64,000 nt of DNA from Euglena gracilis. Its lineage: Eukaryota > Euglenida > Euglenophyceae > Euglenales. The notes beneath the pieces are model-generated. The model saw only the letters and a list, made by a program, of their open reading frames with translations, made no database searches and had not been told where the DNA came from. Of this stretch, positions 34,515 through 46,147 are shown piece after piece. The position numbers and the translations under genes are program-made. The stretch's first letter is position 1; every line of letters begins with the position of its first letter. The stretch is taken from assembly GCA_039621445.1 (NCBI GenBank), contig CP154955.1, positions 48,840,086-48,904,085 of the forward strand, given 5' to 3'.

Positions 34515-34830
34515 CCCACCTATAAGAACCCCCCTCTACAAGAAACCCCCACCTATAAGAAATCCCCACCTATAAGAAACCCCTGGGGAGCTTTGAACCC
34601 AACCATTTTTAAGAAACCCCCCATTTTTCTTCGGTGCCAAAGGCGCCGAAAGGAAATTTTTGACTGTTTTTGGCCACTTTTGGCCTTTTGTCGGCTCAAA
34701 ATTTTTCGGACATTGAAACCAACTTATAAGAAACCCCCACCAAAAAGAAACCCCCACCTATAAGAAAACCCTCAGGCCATTTTTTTTGGAAACCCACCTG
34801 TAAGAAACGGGTTTCTTATAGGCGGGGGGG
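34515..34830. repeat. CCTATAAGAAACCCCCA tandem and inverted repeat
   Basis: Units of about 17 bp flank a core with GGTGCCAAAGGCGCCGAAAG and end in an inverted GGGTTTCTTATAGG. Probably another inverted-terminal element with expanded ends. Confidence 0.6.
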
Positions 34831-35054
34831 GTTTAGGAGTGCCTCCCCAGATCAAACATGCCCCCCCCCCCCTAGGGGAGTTGGTTTTGGGTCCACGCCC
34901 AGGCCAAACTCAAAGCCACTTCCTCTTCAAAATGGCCATTTTTGGGTCCCAGTGCCTTGAGCCCATCCTCAGACGTCCAAGGCCCCCCCCCCGCCTGCCC
35001 GTAGCACGCAGCCCCTCCTAAGGAATGTGACGATCGCAACACATCGTCCATTAC

Positions 35055-35168
35055 CTGGGGGAGCCGGGGGGCCCGGCTGGACAGGGCGAGAAGGCCGTCC
35101 GCCGCCTCCCGGGCAATGATGGCCCGCCCCAGAGCCTCCCGCATTGTCAGCACCCCCGCCATCAATGC
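35055..35168 (-). CDS. Exon D3, 38 codons
   Basis: Acceptor TTCCACCACAG|G, donor GTAATG. Opens ALMAGVLTMREALGRAIIAR then EAADGLLALSSRAPRLPQ. Five codons shorter than D1 and D2 at the C-terminal end only. Confidence 0.87.
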
Positions 35169-35502
35169 CTGTGGTGGAAATGGATATCAACACCCCCAAT
35201 TATTATAAAACAATACTATTTTAATTGGAAGTTATGCATCTGTTGCTTACACACACAATTAATACATATCATTGCAAGATGCGAGTGTGTAATATATTTC
35301 TATTCACACATATTCTGTACGTGGAACACATGCATAATAGACATGCGCAAATAGTTACATGTTAAATATTAACGTTATTAATAATATACATTTATAACAA
35401 CTGCAGTGATTAATGTATTAACCAAATTCACATTCAAATTGTTTCTCTCGAGAGTTACAGGCAAGTTTCTATTCCTTCACCGTTCAGCATACAAGAATGC
35501 AC

Positions 35503-35631
35503 CTGAGGAGGGGTGCGGGTGCGCGGGACAGAGAGGCTTTGGCGAAGGTCGGCAAAGCCCATGTCGGCTTCCGTGGCGATGGCAGTGCGGGCGACGGCCT
35601 CAGCCTCCTCCAGCACAACCACTTCCCTTTC
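35503..35631 (-). CDS. Exon E2, 43 codons
   Basis: Acceptor CCGGTTCAG|G, donor GTGCAT. Opens EREVVVLEEAEAVARTAIAT then EADMGFADLRQSL; the C-terminal PRTRTPPQ matches the RRPRAPPQ end of E1. Confidence 0.87.
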
Positions 35632-36077
35632 CTGAACCGGACAGGGGTAAACGCCTGTGCCTGTGTGTGTTTGTGTGCGTCGCGTGCGCTCGTAAAACGA
35701 CAGACACTTCATCTGCAAAAAAATGTATAATGTTTAAAGTATAATGTAATGTAATAATGTAATATAAATTTAAAATAATGCAGGAATGTCTACGACAATA
35801 TGGAATGGACACGCACGCATGCAAGACAACAAGGCAGATTGACAGAAAATATTCAAAATAGCCAAAATGACCAGATGGACGGATAGAAGAACAGATATTC
35901 AAAAGTTTCGAGCAAAAAAAAGGGGGGAAAAAACTGTGAGCTCAAACATAAGAGACAGACAGACAGACACAAGCAGACCCAAACACACTCACCCAAGAAC
36001 CCAAACACCAAGCAATTCAAACACCCACCCACCTACACACGCCTGCACCAAAACCCACATGCACACCCCAAGGTTGG

Positions 36078-36240
36078 GTCGGCCGAAAATCGGCCGAAAA
36101 ATGGCCGTAACTTGGGTCAGTCAGGGAGTTGCGGGGAAATCAAAATACTGTTAGATAAGGAATTTTAAGGGCTTCAATTTAGGTCTCCGGACAGTTCCTT
36201 TGATTCCCTGCCATTTTCGAGAGATTTCAGGAAAATGTGA
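36078..36240. repeat. Solo fragment of the foldback element
   Basis: GGTCGGCCGAAAATCGGCCG through TTTAGGTCTCCGGACAG matches the palindrome arm near 22420-22575 in order and orientation. Confidence 0.75.
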
Positions 36241-36506
36241 GAAGCGTCGCCCAGCAAGCTCTGATTGACGAGCTGCTTTCGAAGCGCCATAAATGATGAC
36301 CTTCGGAAAAGAACTCATGGCAAGGGCCAGTGTTCTTCATGTGGTGACCATTATTTCTCGTGTTTTTCTCTCATCGTCAACGGAGACCCAAAATTTTGAT
36401 TTTTGGGAACCCCCCCAAAATTTTTGGGTCGATTTTGGGACCCCCCAAAAAATACAAAAACAAAACCCAACCTTGCGCACCCATACCCACCAACAACAAC
36501 AACGCG

Positions 36507-36507
36507 T

Positions 36508-36600
<93 letters not shown>
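36507..36600. repeat. (CA)n microsatellite
   Basis: About 46 uninterrupted CA units in the intron downstream of exon C2. Confidence 0.95.
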
Positions 36601-36660
36601 GCAATACAAGGCACAGCACTCACATAAGCACAGCGCACGCCAGCACACACAGAGACAAAC

Positions 36661-36789
36661 CATATGGCCTGTGCCAACAGTAAGATTGTGCCGGACACTG
36701 GCAACTACCCATAAATCCTCCGTCTCCTCTGCTGAGATAATGTGGCGCGCTTGGCTTTCTTCCAACTGAAGCCGTGCAAGGCAGCGGAC
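36661..36789 (-). CDS. Exon C2, 43 codons (diverged)
   Basis: Acceptor CCATGACAG|G, donor GTTTGT. Opens VRCLARLQLEESQARHIISA then EETEDLWVVASVRHN. It keeps the C spacing (L..L.L.ES.ARH), but codon use is AT-richer than in C1 and C3, suggesting relaxed constraint. Confidence 0.8.
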
Positions 36790-37317
36790 CTGTCATGGGG
36801 GACACATGGATGGCAAGTCATTCGTTTGTGTTCCCCCCTTCATATGAACATCTTTATTCTTGGCATATTTTTTTCGACTAATTTTTTCAGGTTGTCAAAT
36901 TAGCATTTTGAAACAAATTAAGAGAGAAATCATCCTTTTTGTATTTGGGTTAGAAAAGGTCAACGACATCGTGCATGCCCCCTACAACACCTACATGTAA
37001 TATGTAATACGCCCATACGTATCGACCTCATCGGCTAGCCTAAGTGCAATACACAGAGTTACAGAAAGCATTTGTCATGGTGTTTTAATATAAGCCTCGA
37101 CCACATGATGAGCTGCATGCACGCTGGTGGAGTTCAGTGCAAACCGATCCTGCCCATGTGCCCAATTCTCTAATCAGCAGAGCATAGATAGAGATAGATG
37201 CACAAACTGTTTAGCTTTTAACTCAACTCAATCACCTGTTGAAAAAAGGTTCATGACGCACACATGATGTCATTTCAAAAAAAAAGTGCTTACTGAACGG
37301 GGGGGAGGGGGGTGGGT

Positions 37318-37400
37318 TTAGGGCCCAGGTTATGGTTAGGGTTAAGTTTAGAATTAGGTAAAGGGTTAGGGTCAGCCTGACCCAAACATTAACCCTGACC
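37318..37400. repeat. Degenerate telomere-like motifs
   Basis: GGTTAGGGTTAAG, AAGGGTTAGGGTC and inverted AACCCTGACCC in 80 bp. Interstitial and decayed. Confidence 0.6.
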
Positions 37401-37576
37401 CCTGGACCCCCCAGAACCAAAATACCAAAATAACAAGGTTCCTTGCATGTGCAACCAGAGGCAACAAACAGCTAATATTTCCAGACACCACCCACACCCC
37501 CCATACCTCCCCCCCACCCCCCCATCACCCCCCCTCCCACACATCTCTCCTCACCCCCACTCACCCCCCCGCACAC

Positions 37577-37754
<178 letters not shown>

Positions 37755-37843
37755 ACACCACAGCCCCACACATAACCCTGCAGTGCCCCACACTTAAATG
37801 TGGTTTCCGCTTTATGCAATGGGTGTTGATGTGAGGTGGACAC

Positions 37844-37972
37844 CTGGAGGTCCAGCAGCGTCAAGCCGGAGCCCGCCATCATACTCAAGACGAGGGCCTC
37901 CTCCGCCGCCTCCCGGGCCACGATGGCCCGCCCGAGCGCCTCCCGCATCTTCAGCACCCCCGCCACCAGCGC
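37844..37972 (-). CDS. Exon D2, 43 codons
   Basis: Acceptor CGGATGGCAG|G, donor GTGTCC. Opens ALVAGVLKMREALGRAIVAR then EAAEEALVLSMMAG. Starts the second D-C-E unit. A 180-nt (CA)n array lies in the downstream intron, about 90 nt past the donor. Confidence 0.88.
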
Positions 37973-38566
37973 CTGCCATCCGGGGGGACAGGTCCGTGGG
38001 CCACGCGGGGAGAGATGGACACTGACCTCATCGGGACACGGCATCATGAGCTTAAACCCCAGTTGTCATTTCCCAATTTGCCTTTTTTGCGGAAAAAATT
38101 GACAGGAAACGATTGGACAGTTTTCTTTGTATTGGTTGTATTTGAACTGCTTTGCAGCTGGGTTGTTCCCTGTCCATTTTCTGCAGGCGTCCAGCATATC
38201 CCCTAGGCTTTTGATGAAACCCTTGGGCATTATGTTATTGGTGGAAATGCATCTGTGCTTACCCTCCCACAGTGCGGAAGTAATGTGGAATGTCGAGGTG
38301 TTCTTGCAGGGTTCATTGATGTGTAAATGATCACGCACATTCAATAATAACAATGATCATACTCAATACTAACAATCAGAACTGAGGCATAGATAACAAT
38401 ACTGAATGGCACAGTGCAGCGGTCCATAAAGCTGCAATTTGGGAAACTATGGACATCTTGAAGAAAAAGTCTTCAAACAGGGGAAAAAAACGCATTCGGC
38501 AGATGTATGTGAAGAAACACACACATCATGGACAGCCGGGAGAGTAGGAAAGCTGGCAGTGGAGAC

Positions 38567-38695
38567 CTGAGGGGGAGCCCTGGGGCGGCGGGCTTGGAAG
38601 CTCTGGCACAGGTCGGCGAGGACCTCCGCGGCCTCCGCAGCGATGGCTTGTCGGACCACAGTCTCCGTTTGCTCGGTCGCCAGCACTGCCGCGTG
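38567..38695 (-). CDS. Exon E1, 43 codons
   Basis: Acceptor GGTGCCGCAG, donor GTCTCC. Opens HAAVLATEQTETVVRQAIAA then EAAEVLADLCQSF and a Pro/Arg-rich end (RRPRAPPQ) shared with E2. A (CA)n array begins about 35 nt upstream of the acceptor. Confidence 0.87.
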
Positions 38696-38730
38696 CTGCG
38701 GCACCACCGCGGATGAGAATCCAGAGCTCC

Positions 38731-38888
<158 letters not shown>

Positions 38889-39591
38889 GTTTTCTCTGCT
38901 TAAAAAAAGGGGGGTTCCATTTTATGCACTTTTTGGAGTGTCCAATTGCAACAAAAATGGTGACATTTTGTTGCGCACCAAAAATGAGTTTGCACCCCCC
39001 CCCCCCTGTTGTCCCATCACGTGACAAAGCAATTCTAGGTTCTCAGAAAATGGCCAATACTTGGGGAAACTCGCCCTGGGGAGTCAATAATGCAAAGATT
39101 GGCGTTCCAGGAAAAAATTCAGAATGTCCTCCACCCATGTGTAACCCAATAATGTTTTGGGATGAAGGTAAACAGTACTGTGAAACAAAACATCAAATAT
39201 TTTCAATCAAACAAAGCGTTTTGGCACCTCAGGAGTCGAGGAATCGATAGAATATTATATACATGATGGAATGTGGACTCTGCAGATGTGCTCACAGGAG
39301 CACAGGGTCCTGGATTCATAGCCCCAATTTTCGAGAATTAACGTTTGGAAATGCAGAGGCCAAATTATTCCCAAAACATATAATCTTCCTCAACAAACAT
39401 GAAATAATGATTCATTCCACCTCCAGCGTTTCATCACATCATCTCCATCACACCCTGTCTACGCAACGCGGCAAAAAAATACCAATAGAACGAGGTAAGA
39501 GGGTTTGTGCAAGAATAAGATAAAAACGATAAAAAAAACAGATAAAATATTTAAAAAAGGGGGGGACGTTGCAAATTCCACTGGCACACAC

Positions 39592-39720
39592 GTGGTCCGC
39601 AGCAGCCGCGTGGGTGCTGTGCCAGGCACAGGCGAGGGTAAAAATGCCATCGGCGGCCTGTGCAGTGACTGCGTGGCGCGCGGCGCTCTCTATCAGCTCC
39701 AGGTTGGCCAGGCTGCCCTC
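39592..39720 (-). CDS. Exon C1, 43 codons
   Basis: Acceptor CATTTGCAG|G, donor GTGTGTGCC. Opens EGSLANLELIESAARHAVTA then QAADGIFTLACAW. Aligns gaplessly with the C exons at 36661 and 33423. Confidence 0.88.
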
Positions 39721-40035
39721 CTGCAAATGGGGGGAGGCGTTGGTACAAAAAGAGCGTGGCAAATGGTTGGGATGGAAATCACTTTACCATGTGGAGGCCT
39801 GTGAAAAGCAACTGCAAAACGGGAGGGACATTGATAAAACGCTCTCGTTTCAAAAAAAATCCAAGATGAATCCACTTGGGGTGTACCGATCTGCGGATGC
39901 ATTCTAATGAAACACCTCATCAAGAAATAACCAGACACGGCAACACTGTCCCACTGAAGCAAGGTGAATGGCGCAATGGCAATATGACCCCACTGCACCA
40001 TATCAACGCTAACAAAGCTGCCAAGTGACTGTCAC

Positions 40036-40164
40036 CTGCGGGACTGCCGGGGGGCTGACTGAGCAGTGGGCGCATTTCAGGGCGAGCAGGCCCTCCGCGG
40101 CCTCCCGGGCGATGGTGGCCCGGCCCAGCGCCTCCCGCATCTTGAGCACCCCGACCACCAGCGT
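40036..40164 (-). CDS. Exon D1, 43 codons
   Basis: Acceptor CCCCCGCAG|A, donor GTGACA, phase 0. Opens TLVVGVLKMREALGRATIAR then EAAEGLLALKCAHC. First of three D exons sharing GVLKMREALGRA.IAREAA. Confidence 0.88.
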
Positions 40165-40337
40165 CTGCGGGGGACGGCGGCGGGGGTGTGACCGACGTGA
40201 CCACCGCGTGATGAGAAACCCCCACCCCCTCACCACAGCATGCCTCGCCCGGGGACCACTTGTAGGAAAGCATCATGCAGACGTTCTGGGGGGGCGGCCT
40301 TTCCCCGGGGTACACCGGGGAAGGGGCGGGGTCACAC

Positions 40338-40466
40338 CAGGCGCTTCAGCGCGGAGGTGCGCTCCCCCCACGCCGCGCCGAAGGCGGCCAACCCCTCCGT
40401 TGCCTTGGTGACCAGTTCGGCCCGGCGGGCCGCCTCCTCTGCTACCAGGTCCTGGCTCTGGAGGAG
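40338..40466 (-). CDS. Exon F, 43 codons
   Basis: Acceptor CTCCGCACAG, donor GTGTGACC, phase 0. Opens LLQSQDLVAEEAARRAELVT then KATEGLAAFGAAWGERT. It fits the general module pattern (EEAARRA...KATEGLAAF) and could be an old E-type exon heading the D-C-E array. Confidence 0.85.
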
Positions 40467-40494
40467 CTGTGCGGAGGCAGTGGGTAGGAGGCAG

Positions 40495-41258
40495 GTGTGT
40501 GTGCGTATGTGCGTGTGTGTGTGTGTGTGTGTGTGCGTGTGTGTGTGTGTGTGTGTGGCCTGTGTGTGTGTGTGTTGTGTGTGTGTTATGTGTGTGTGGG
40601 TGTGGGTGTGGGTGTGGGTGTGGGTGTGGGTGTGTGCGTTATGTGTGTGTTGTGTGTGTTGTGTGTGTTGTGTGTGTGACTTGTGTGTGTGTGTGTGTTG
40701 TGTGTGTGTGTGTGCGTTGTGTCTGTGTGTTATGTGTTGTGTATGTGTATTGCGTGTGTGTGTGTGTTGTGTGTGTGATTGGTGTGTGTGTGTGTGTGTG
40801 TGTTGTGTGTGTGTGTGTGTGTGTTGCGTGTGTGTGTGTGTGTGTGTGTGCGTTGTGTATGTGTTATGTGTTGTGTATGTGTGTTGCGTGTGTGTGTGTG
40901 TTGTGTGTGATTGTTGTGTGTGTGTGTTGTGTGTGTGATGTGTGTGTGTTGTGTGATTGTTGTGTGTGTGTGTTGTGTGTGTGTGTGTGTGTGCGTTGCG
41001 CGTGTGTGTGTGTTGTGTGTGTGTGTGTGTGTGTTGTGTGCGTCGTGTGTGTGTGTGTGTTGTGTGTGTGTGTGGGTGGGTGGGTGGGTGGGTGTGTGGA
41101 TGTGGGGGGGTGTGTTGTCTGTGTGTGTGTGTGTTGTGTGTGTGTGTGTTGTGTGTGTTGTGTGTGATTGTGTGTTGTGTGTGTGTGTTGTGTGTTGTGG
41201 GTGTGTTGTGTGTGTGTGTTGTGTGTGTGTGTGTGTGTGTCGTGTGTGTGTGTGTGTG

Positions 41259-41291
<33 letters not shown>

Positions 41292-41340
41292 GTGTGTGTG
41301 GGTGGGTGGGTGGGTGTGGGTGTGGGTGTGTGTGTGTGTG

Positions 41341-41371
<31 letters not shown>

Positions 41372-41406
41372 GTGTGTGTGTTGTGTGTGGGTGGGTGGGT
41401 GCGTGC

Positions 41407-41450
<44 letters not shown>

Positions 41451-41474
41451 GGTGTGTGTGTGTGTGTGTGTTGG

Positions 41475-41531
<57 letters not shown>

Positions 41532-41545
41532 TTGGGGGGTCGCCG
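40495..41545. repeat. TG-rich array, about 1.05 kb
   Basis: TG tracts broken by TTGTGTG, (GGGTGT)n, (GGTG)n and a GCGCGCGCGCG block. It directly abuts the acceptor region of exon F. Confidence 0.93.
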
Positions 41546-41711
41546 CAAGTGACAGGCATTGGCATTTGGTGTGAATTTCACTAACTGACCGCCCACCGCA
41601 CCTACACATACACAACACACGTGTGCACGCACGCATGCATACACAACCTCCGACGCGCCACATCCACGCCCACACGTAAAAACACCCACCCACCCACCCA
41701 CCCATCCACAG

Positions 41712-41743
<32 letters not shown>

Positions 41744-41771
41744 CTTAACACACATCCGTGCACGCACGCAC

Positions 41772-41894
41772 CAGCAGTGTTGTTGCGCCTCCCTGTGCCA
41801 ACTGAGGGACCTCGAGCTCGAGCAGCGATGCGACGGCATCAGCTGCGGCAACGCTGGTGGACGTTCCACCAACTGCCATCACAGTCGCGGACCG
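41772..41894 (-). CDS. Exon, 41 codons, Ala/Val/Leu-rich
   Basis: Acceptor CATCTCAG, donor GTGCGTGC, phase 0. Opens RSATVMAVGGTSTSVAAADA then VASLLELEVPQLAQGG. An internal GTCCCT donor after ELE would shorten it. Unlike its neighbours it lacks charged heptads. Confidence 0.65.
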
Positions 41895-42716
41895 CTGAGA
41901 TGGGAGATATGAACCAGAGGACTGTTCTTTCGTTTTATTCTCTGACTTTCAAAAGACCTCCCCTTTTTGGAAGATGGCTGTTGCGGTGAAATTTTCCAAG
42001 AATTTGCAAAAATATGACAGAACGTGGGGTAATGAAAAGTTTTCCTCAAATATTTGTAATTTTGATTCGCAGGTCACATCTTCTTGATGTCTCCAGGCGT
42101 GTGTTACTTATATTTGGGGTTCTGATGGATGATAAAAGTGTTGTATTCGGGGGAAGGGGGTCAGCCTTGCAATTAACATTCGGCGTGCCAGGCCCCCCAA
42201 CCTCCGCCTGGGGGACAGCCCAAAATGCCCAAATGGGGTTTGTTCCAAGTAATCCTCACTTTTTTGGCTGTTCCTACAGATCCTTCAACCTCGTGCATGC
42301 CACAGTTTGCTTTTTCCTGTCATTTACACGTGAGCACCCCCACAGCTACACTGGTGAGGAATGAGAAATCTTGAAACCCAGCCCAACCTCCTGCCATGCC
42401 AACTGGAGTCCGCGGAAAAGCCACACCTCAGGCAGCCCAGGGACCCCCTTTGTCTTCGGAGAGTGGAGGTCATCCAGGTCGATGATCGACGGCTGTTGAG
42501 AGGCGGGGGGTCGGAGTCATTTTATTGGGGGACCCCCATCACAATCTTTCTAGCAGTGCCCTTTGAGTGGTCACATGTGATGGTTTGTAAACCGTGTGGC
42601 ACAAATTTTGGGGATCCCTTGCCTGAGCACCTCCCTGTATTATTAAGCCAGCTGAATATGAAATGAAAATACTGACAAGTCTGCACCGATGCATGCAACT
42701 CTGCAAAGGTGGCAAT

Positions 42717-42995
42717 CATAGATTTGCTGAGTGACCCCTGGGGGGGCGCACTTCTTCTTGGGCCCAAACCAACCCACACACTTTCTTCGAAAACCCACCC
42801 ACCCACCCAATCACAACCTCGGGGTTAACCCACCCACCCGCCCACCCAGAATCCCCAAAATCGGCCCAAACCCTTGAAAATTGATTCCGGCCAGGCCTTC
42901 CCAGGAAAGGGCTTGACCGATGGCGTCCCCCCGGGGGGGGGGGGGTCCAGCGGCGCCAACACTCACTCTCGAATACCCATGCGGTCACACGGATG
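42717..42995. mobile_element. CATAGATT-type element, degraded copy
   Basis: Left end CATAGATTTGCTGAGTGACC and (CCCACC)n interior match copies at 16434 and 45067; the right end is not recognisable. Confidence 0.45.
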
Positions 42996-43050
42996 TTCAG
43001 AAAAGGCGGTGTTTGCAGCGGTGTATGTCCGGCATGGGGAGGGGGGTTAC

Positions 43051-43179
43051 CTGCGTGATCAGGATGGTGACCTGGTCCGCCGCATCGGCGGTGGGGGTGC
43101 CGGCCGCGACCGCCGGCGGGTCGGTGGGCGGCGCGGCCGCCGGCTGCGCCGTCGTCGTCGCGACCGCGGTCGGGGTGGC
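43051..43179 (-). CDS. Exon, 43 codons, Ala/Thr/Pro-rich linker
   Basis: Acceptor CTGTCCCAG|G, donor GTAACC, phase 0. Opens ATPTAVATTTAQPAAAPPTD and ends ADAADQVTILITQ. Same 129-nt length as the helical modules, but a low-complexity, probably disordered linker that could separate two helical regions. Confidence 0.8.
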
Positions 43180-43586
43180 CTGGGACAGGGCAGAACAGCA
43201 TACGTGTCAGGGAACGAGTGGGAGGGGCGGGGTCACTTTCAATGGAAAAAAGAAACGGAGAAAGCACCCCGGCCCCTGCGACCGTCTTCCATGCTCACCT
43301 GCCTTCAACTGGCAGGGATCGAGGGAATCAACAAGAAACAAAAACAAAAATGGAATGATAAACAATTCGCACATGCACGGGTAAATAAAATGGAATGGAA
43401 TGGAATGGAATCAACAGAATTCATTAATAAACAAGTTGGATCAAACTCTTGAATCTCTAAAAGACATTTCTGTTAAAAATTGAGTTGATGCTAATTTTGT
43501 TGAACTACCCCTACTGTTCCCTTTCCAGCCTTTGAGGGGGCCACTGTCGGAAGCCAGACACTGGGGGGGGGGGGTCGCTCGCACAC

Positions 43587-43706
43587 CCTGCCGAAGGCCT
43601 CCCGCGCCCCAGGTATCTCGGCGGCGAGCAGCCCAGCCCACGCCTCCAACGCATCGCGGGTGACGACGGACCGCTGTTCCTGCTCCGCCACCTCCAGACG
43701 AAGCGC
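43587..43706 (-). CDS. Exon G, 40 codons
   Basis: The acceptor is a pure poly-C tract ending CTCAG|G; the donor is GTGTGCG. Opens ALRLEVAEQEQRSVVTRDAL then EAWAGLLAAEIPG. It fits the common module pattern (E.EQ...V.RDALEAWAGLL) but has no close copy. Confidence 0.85.
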
Positions 43707-43739
43707 CTGAGGGGGGGGGGTCCACACAATTTTTTACCA

Positions 43740-44025
43740 ATCACTTCCAGTCTTTCAAGAACCAGTCAGTCACCTCTTTGGAAAACCAGTCAGTCACTAC
43801 ACCCCCCCCCTTGGGGTTGGCCACTCTGGAATCCAAGGGAAAACTGACCACAGACGTGTGCAAACGAAATTTTCCGGTGCGCCGGCGCCGGGTTACTTTA
43901 GTGGTTGTTTTGCCGACCCCCCCCCCCCATCGGGGGAGGGGAGGGGGTTCGGGCCAAAACCAGTCGGTCACTTTGAAAAAACCAGTCACCCCCGGTGGGG
44001 GTCGGCCAGTGACTAAGTGACTGCA
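43740..44025. repeat. CCAGTCAGTCAC element
   Basis: AACCAGTCAGTCAC occurs twice on the left, and AAACCAGTCGGTCACTTTG plus an inverted GGTCGGCCAGTGACT lie on the right, around a GGTGCGCCGGCGCCGGGTT hairpin. Related sequence lies at 4083-4300 and 19150-19235. Confidence 0.5.
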
Positions 44026-44428
44026 TGTTTGGTATAAGTGTATGTGCGTTTGTGTGTCCCAAGGGGCCGATCAGGAGGTGCTGCAGCTCCCTGGTAAGAT
44101 GTGGCAAACCGATGCCATCACATGTATATTGCCACATTCACAACTGTACGATAAACAACACATCTTTTTGAGAAGTTCATGAACTTCTGTGAATAATACT
44201 GAGAATAAGAATAATATAACACAACAACAACATGCAGGAATAGGACAAAGCCAATGATTCAAGTGGGAGGGTTATGTAAAGTGGTTACAATTATAAAGAA
44301 CGCAAATGGAGACAAACAACAAATGAAGGATGTGAAAATCAACGGGGGGAAAGGCGTGGCGCGCTGTTCGAAAGCCGGTTTCAGTCTAAAAATGGAAGCA
44401 ACTCGTTGTGCAACTCTCACGGGCACAC

Positions 44429-44557
44429 CCCAATGGCCCTTTCGGAGTGGCACTGCTGCGCCGCGTGGCTGAGCGATGCAGCCAACTGCACCGCCTCCGC
44501 CCACAAGCTCGCCCGCTGGACCGCCTCCTGCCCCTCCAGAGCGGCCCGCTGCCCACC
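44429..44557 (-). CDS. Exon H3, 43 codons
   Basis: Acceptor TGTGCCACAG|G, donor GTGTGCCC, phase 0. Opens GGQRAALEGQEAVQRASLWA then EAVQLAASLSHAAQQ. Aligns without gaps to H1 over 43 codons. Confidence 0.85.
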
Positions 44558-44619
44558 CTGTGGCACAACAAAATGGGCACGCTGCAAAAACAACGTCGCA
44601 ACGCAAATCGACACTGCGG

Positions 44620-44890
44620 ACAAACCCCCCCCCGGGAAACTGTCAGGTGCCAGGGACCCTGACAGTTTCCCGGGCGGGACCCTGACAGGTTCTCGGGAAT
44701 GACAGTTTCCTGGGGGGGGGGGGGGGAGGAAGGGATGCATTGTATGCCGCTGCTGTCTGGCACGACTTTCAGCAGGTGGCGGTGGTTCTTGGCTGACAAT
44801 TCAGCAGAGCAGCCCTCAACAACCCATTTCCTTTCATGTTCGAATCTCCACACAAAAAAACCATGAGACATAGGCTTACAGGTTTGACTC
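44620..44890. repeat. GACAGTTTCCCGG inverted repeat plus 160-bp flank, copy 1
   Basis: CGGGAAACTGTCA and TGACAGTTTCCCGGG units are followed by GGTGGTTCTTGGCTGACAAT and CAGAGCAGCCCTCAACAACC. The same block occurs at 50515-50770, and the GACAGTTTCCC units at 61757-62030. Confidence 0.75.
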
Positions 44891-45066
44891 AAAAAAAATC
44901 CTGAAACCCAATTCTCATCAATTAAACCATTTTTCCAGAAATTGTGAGTTTCCCCTGGGTTCCCAGGTGTATTTCAAATAAAAAGCCCTGACCCAACCTA
45001 CCCACATATGCAACGCAGATACCTGGCATGCCTTCCCACCATTCACCAAGCCTAGCTGGTGGCGAC

Positions 45067-45374
45067 CATAGATTCGCTTAGTGACCCCCCCCCCCTACAG
45101 GGGTTGGCGCTTTTTTTCCGAGCCCAAACCCATCCATTCACTTTTTTCAAAAACCCACCCACCCACACACCCCCCCTCACCCCAAACCCACCAACCCACC
45201 CACCCACCCAAAATCCAGCCAAAATCGGTCAAAAACACTGAAAAAATTTCCCGCCTAGACTTTGGCCAGGCAAAAATCTCATGGCATACCTGACCCCAGG
45301 GGGGGGGGGTCACGGGGCCCCAACCCACCCACCCACCCTGGGGGGGGGTCACACAGGTGTTAAATGAATCTATG
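45067..45374. mobile_element. Inverted-terminal element, CATAGATTC family, copy 2
   Basis: Ends CATAGATTCGCTTAGTGACC and GTTAAATGAATCTATG; flanks GTGGCGAC and GTGGCAAG (6/8). The interior (CCCACC)n is as in copy 1. Confidence 0.68.
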
Positions 45375-45464
45375 GTGGCAAGATCGATCCACAACACTTG
45401 AGCCTTAACAGTGAGAAGAGGCAAGCAAAATAAAAAAAAGGAAAATAAAATAACAAACCGCAAC

Positions 45465-45587
45465 TCTTATCACTGCGGATTGGCGCTGAACCAAACAGTT
45501 GACCACCACCGAGGTCTCCAGGGCCTCAGCCCACAAATAGACTCGCTGCACCAACTCCTGAGCCTCCAGCGCCTGCTGCTTCCACAC
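45465..45587 (-). CDS. Exon H2, 41 codons
   Basis: Acceptor GTGCTATAG|G, donor GTTGCG. Opens VWKQQALEAQELVQRVYLWA. The C-terminal third (VVVNCLVQRQSAVIR) has diverged and lost two codons relative to H1 and H3. The codons are less GC-rich than in its neighbours. Confidence 0.8.
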
Positions 45588-46018
45588 CTATAGCACAGTA
45601 ACAGTTCACAACGTTGGTTCTTCAAAATGAAATGAATGCACACTCAAACTCAGCTATAGCAACGAGTTTAAAGATTGCATTCAGGAGGCAAGGATGTTTG
45701 TGAAAAACTGGTGATTTTCCTCACCAAAACGTCCCCGATAAAAATTTGAAAAGCGTAGAAAGATATAGAGCAGAATTTCATTCACAACTGATGATTTTGA
45801 TGAAGGACATGAAAAAAAGAATGGAACCGTTCGAAAATTGTTTTGCTTTGGAATTCACCAAACCAAAATTCAATTGCTGTGGAGTTCAGCAGTTGAGCAA
45901 AAGCGGAAAATGGACAAAATACTACTCAAGAAACTCGGACTTTTCTCATTTTGGCTGCGAGTCTCGCAGGGAGGAGAGTCAAACAAAGGCAAAAAAAAAA
46001 GAAAACCCAAAAACACAC

Positions 46019-46147
46019 CCCCCTTTCCATCGTCGTGGCGTGGTCTGCAGCTGAACTGCGGAGCGCCTCCAAGGCCCCCAGGGCCTCGGCCCACAGATGG
46101 GCCCGCTGCGCTGACTCCTGGGCCTCCAGGGCCTGCCGCTGCCACCC
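46019..46147 (-). CDS. Exon H1, 43 codons
   Basis: Acceptor GCGCTGCAG|G, donor GTGTGTTT, phase 0. Opens GWQRQALEAQESAQRAHLWA then EALGALEALRSSAADHA. First of three consecutive H exons sharing the pattern Q.ALE.QE..QR..LWAEA. Confidence 0.85.
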
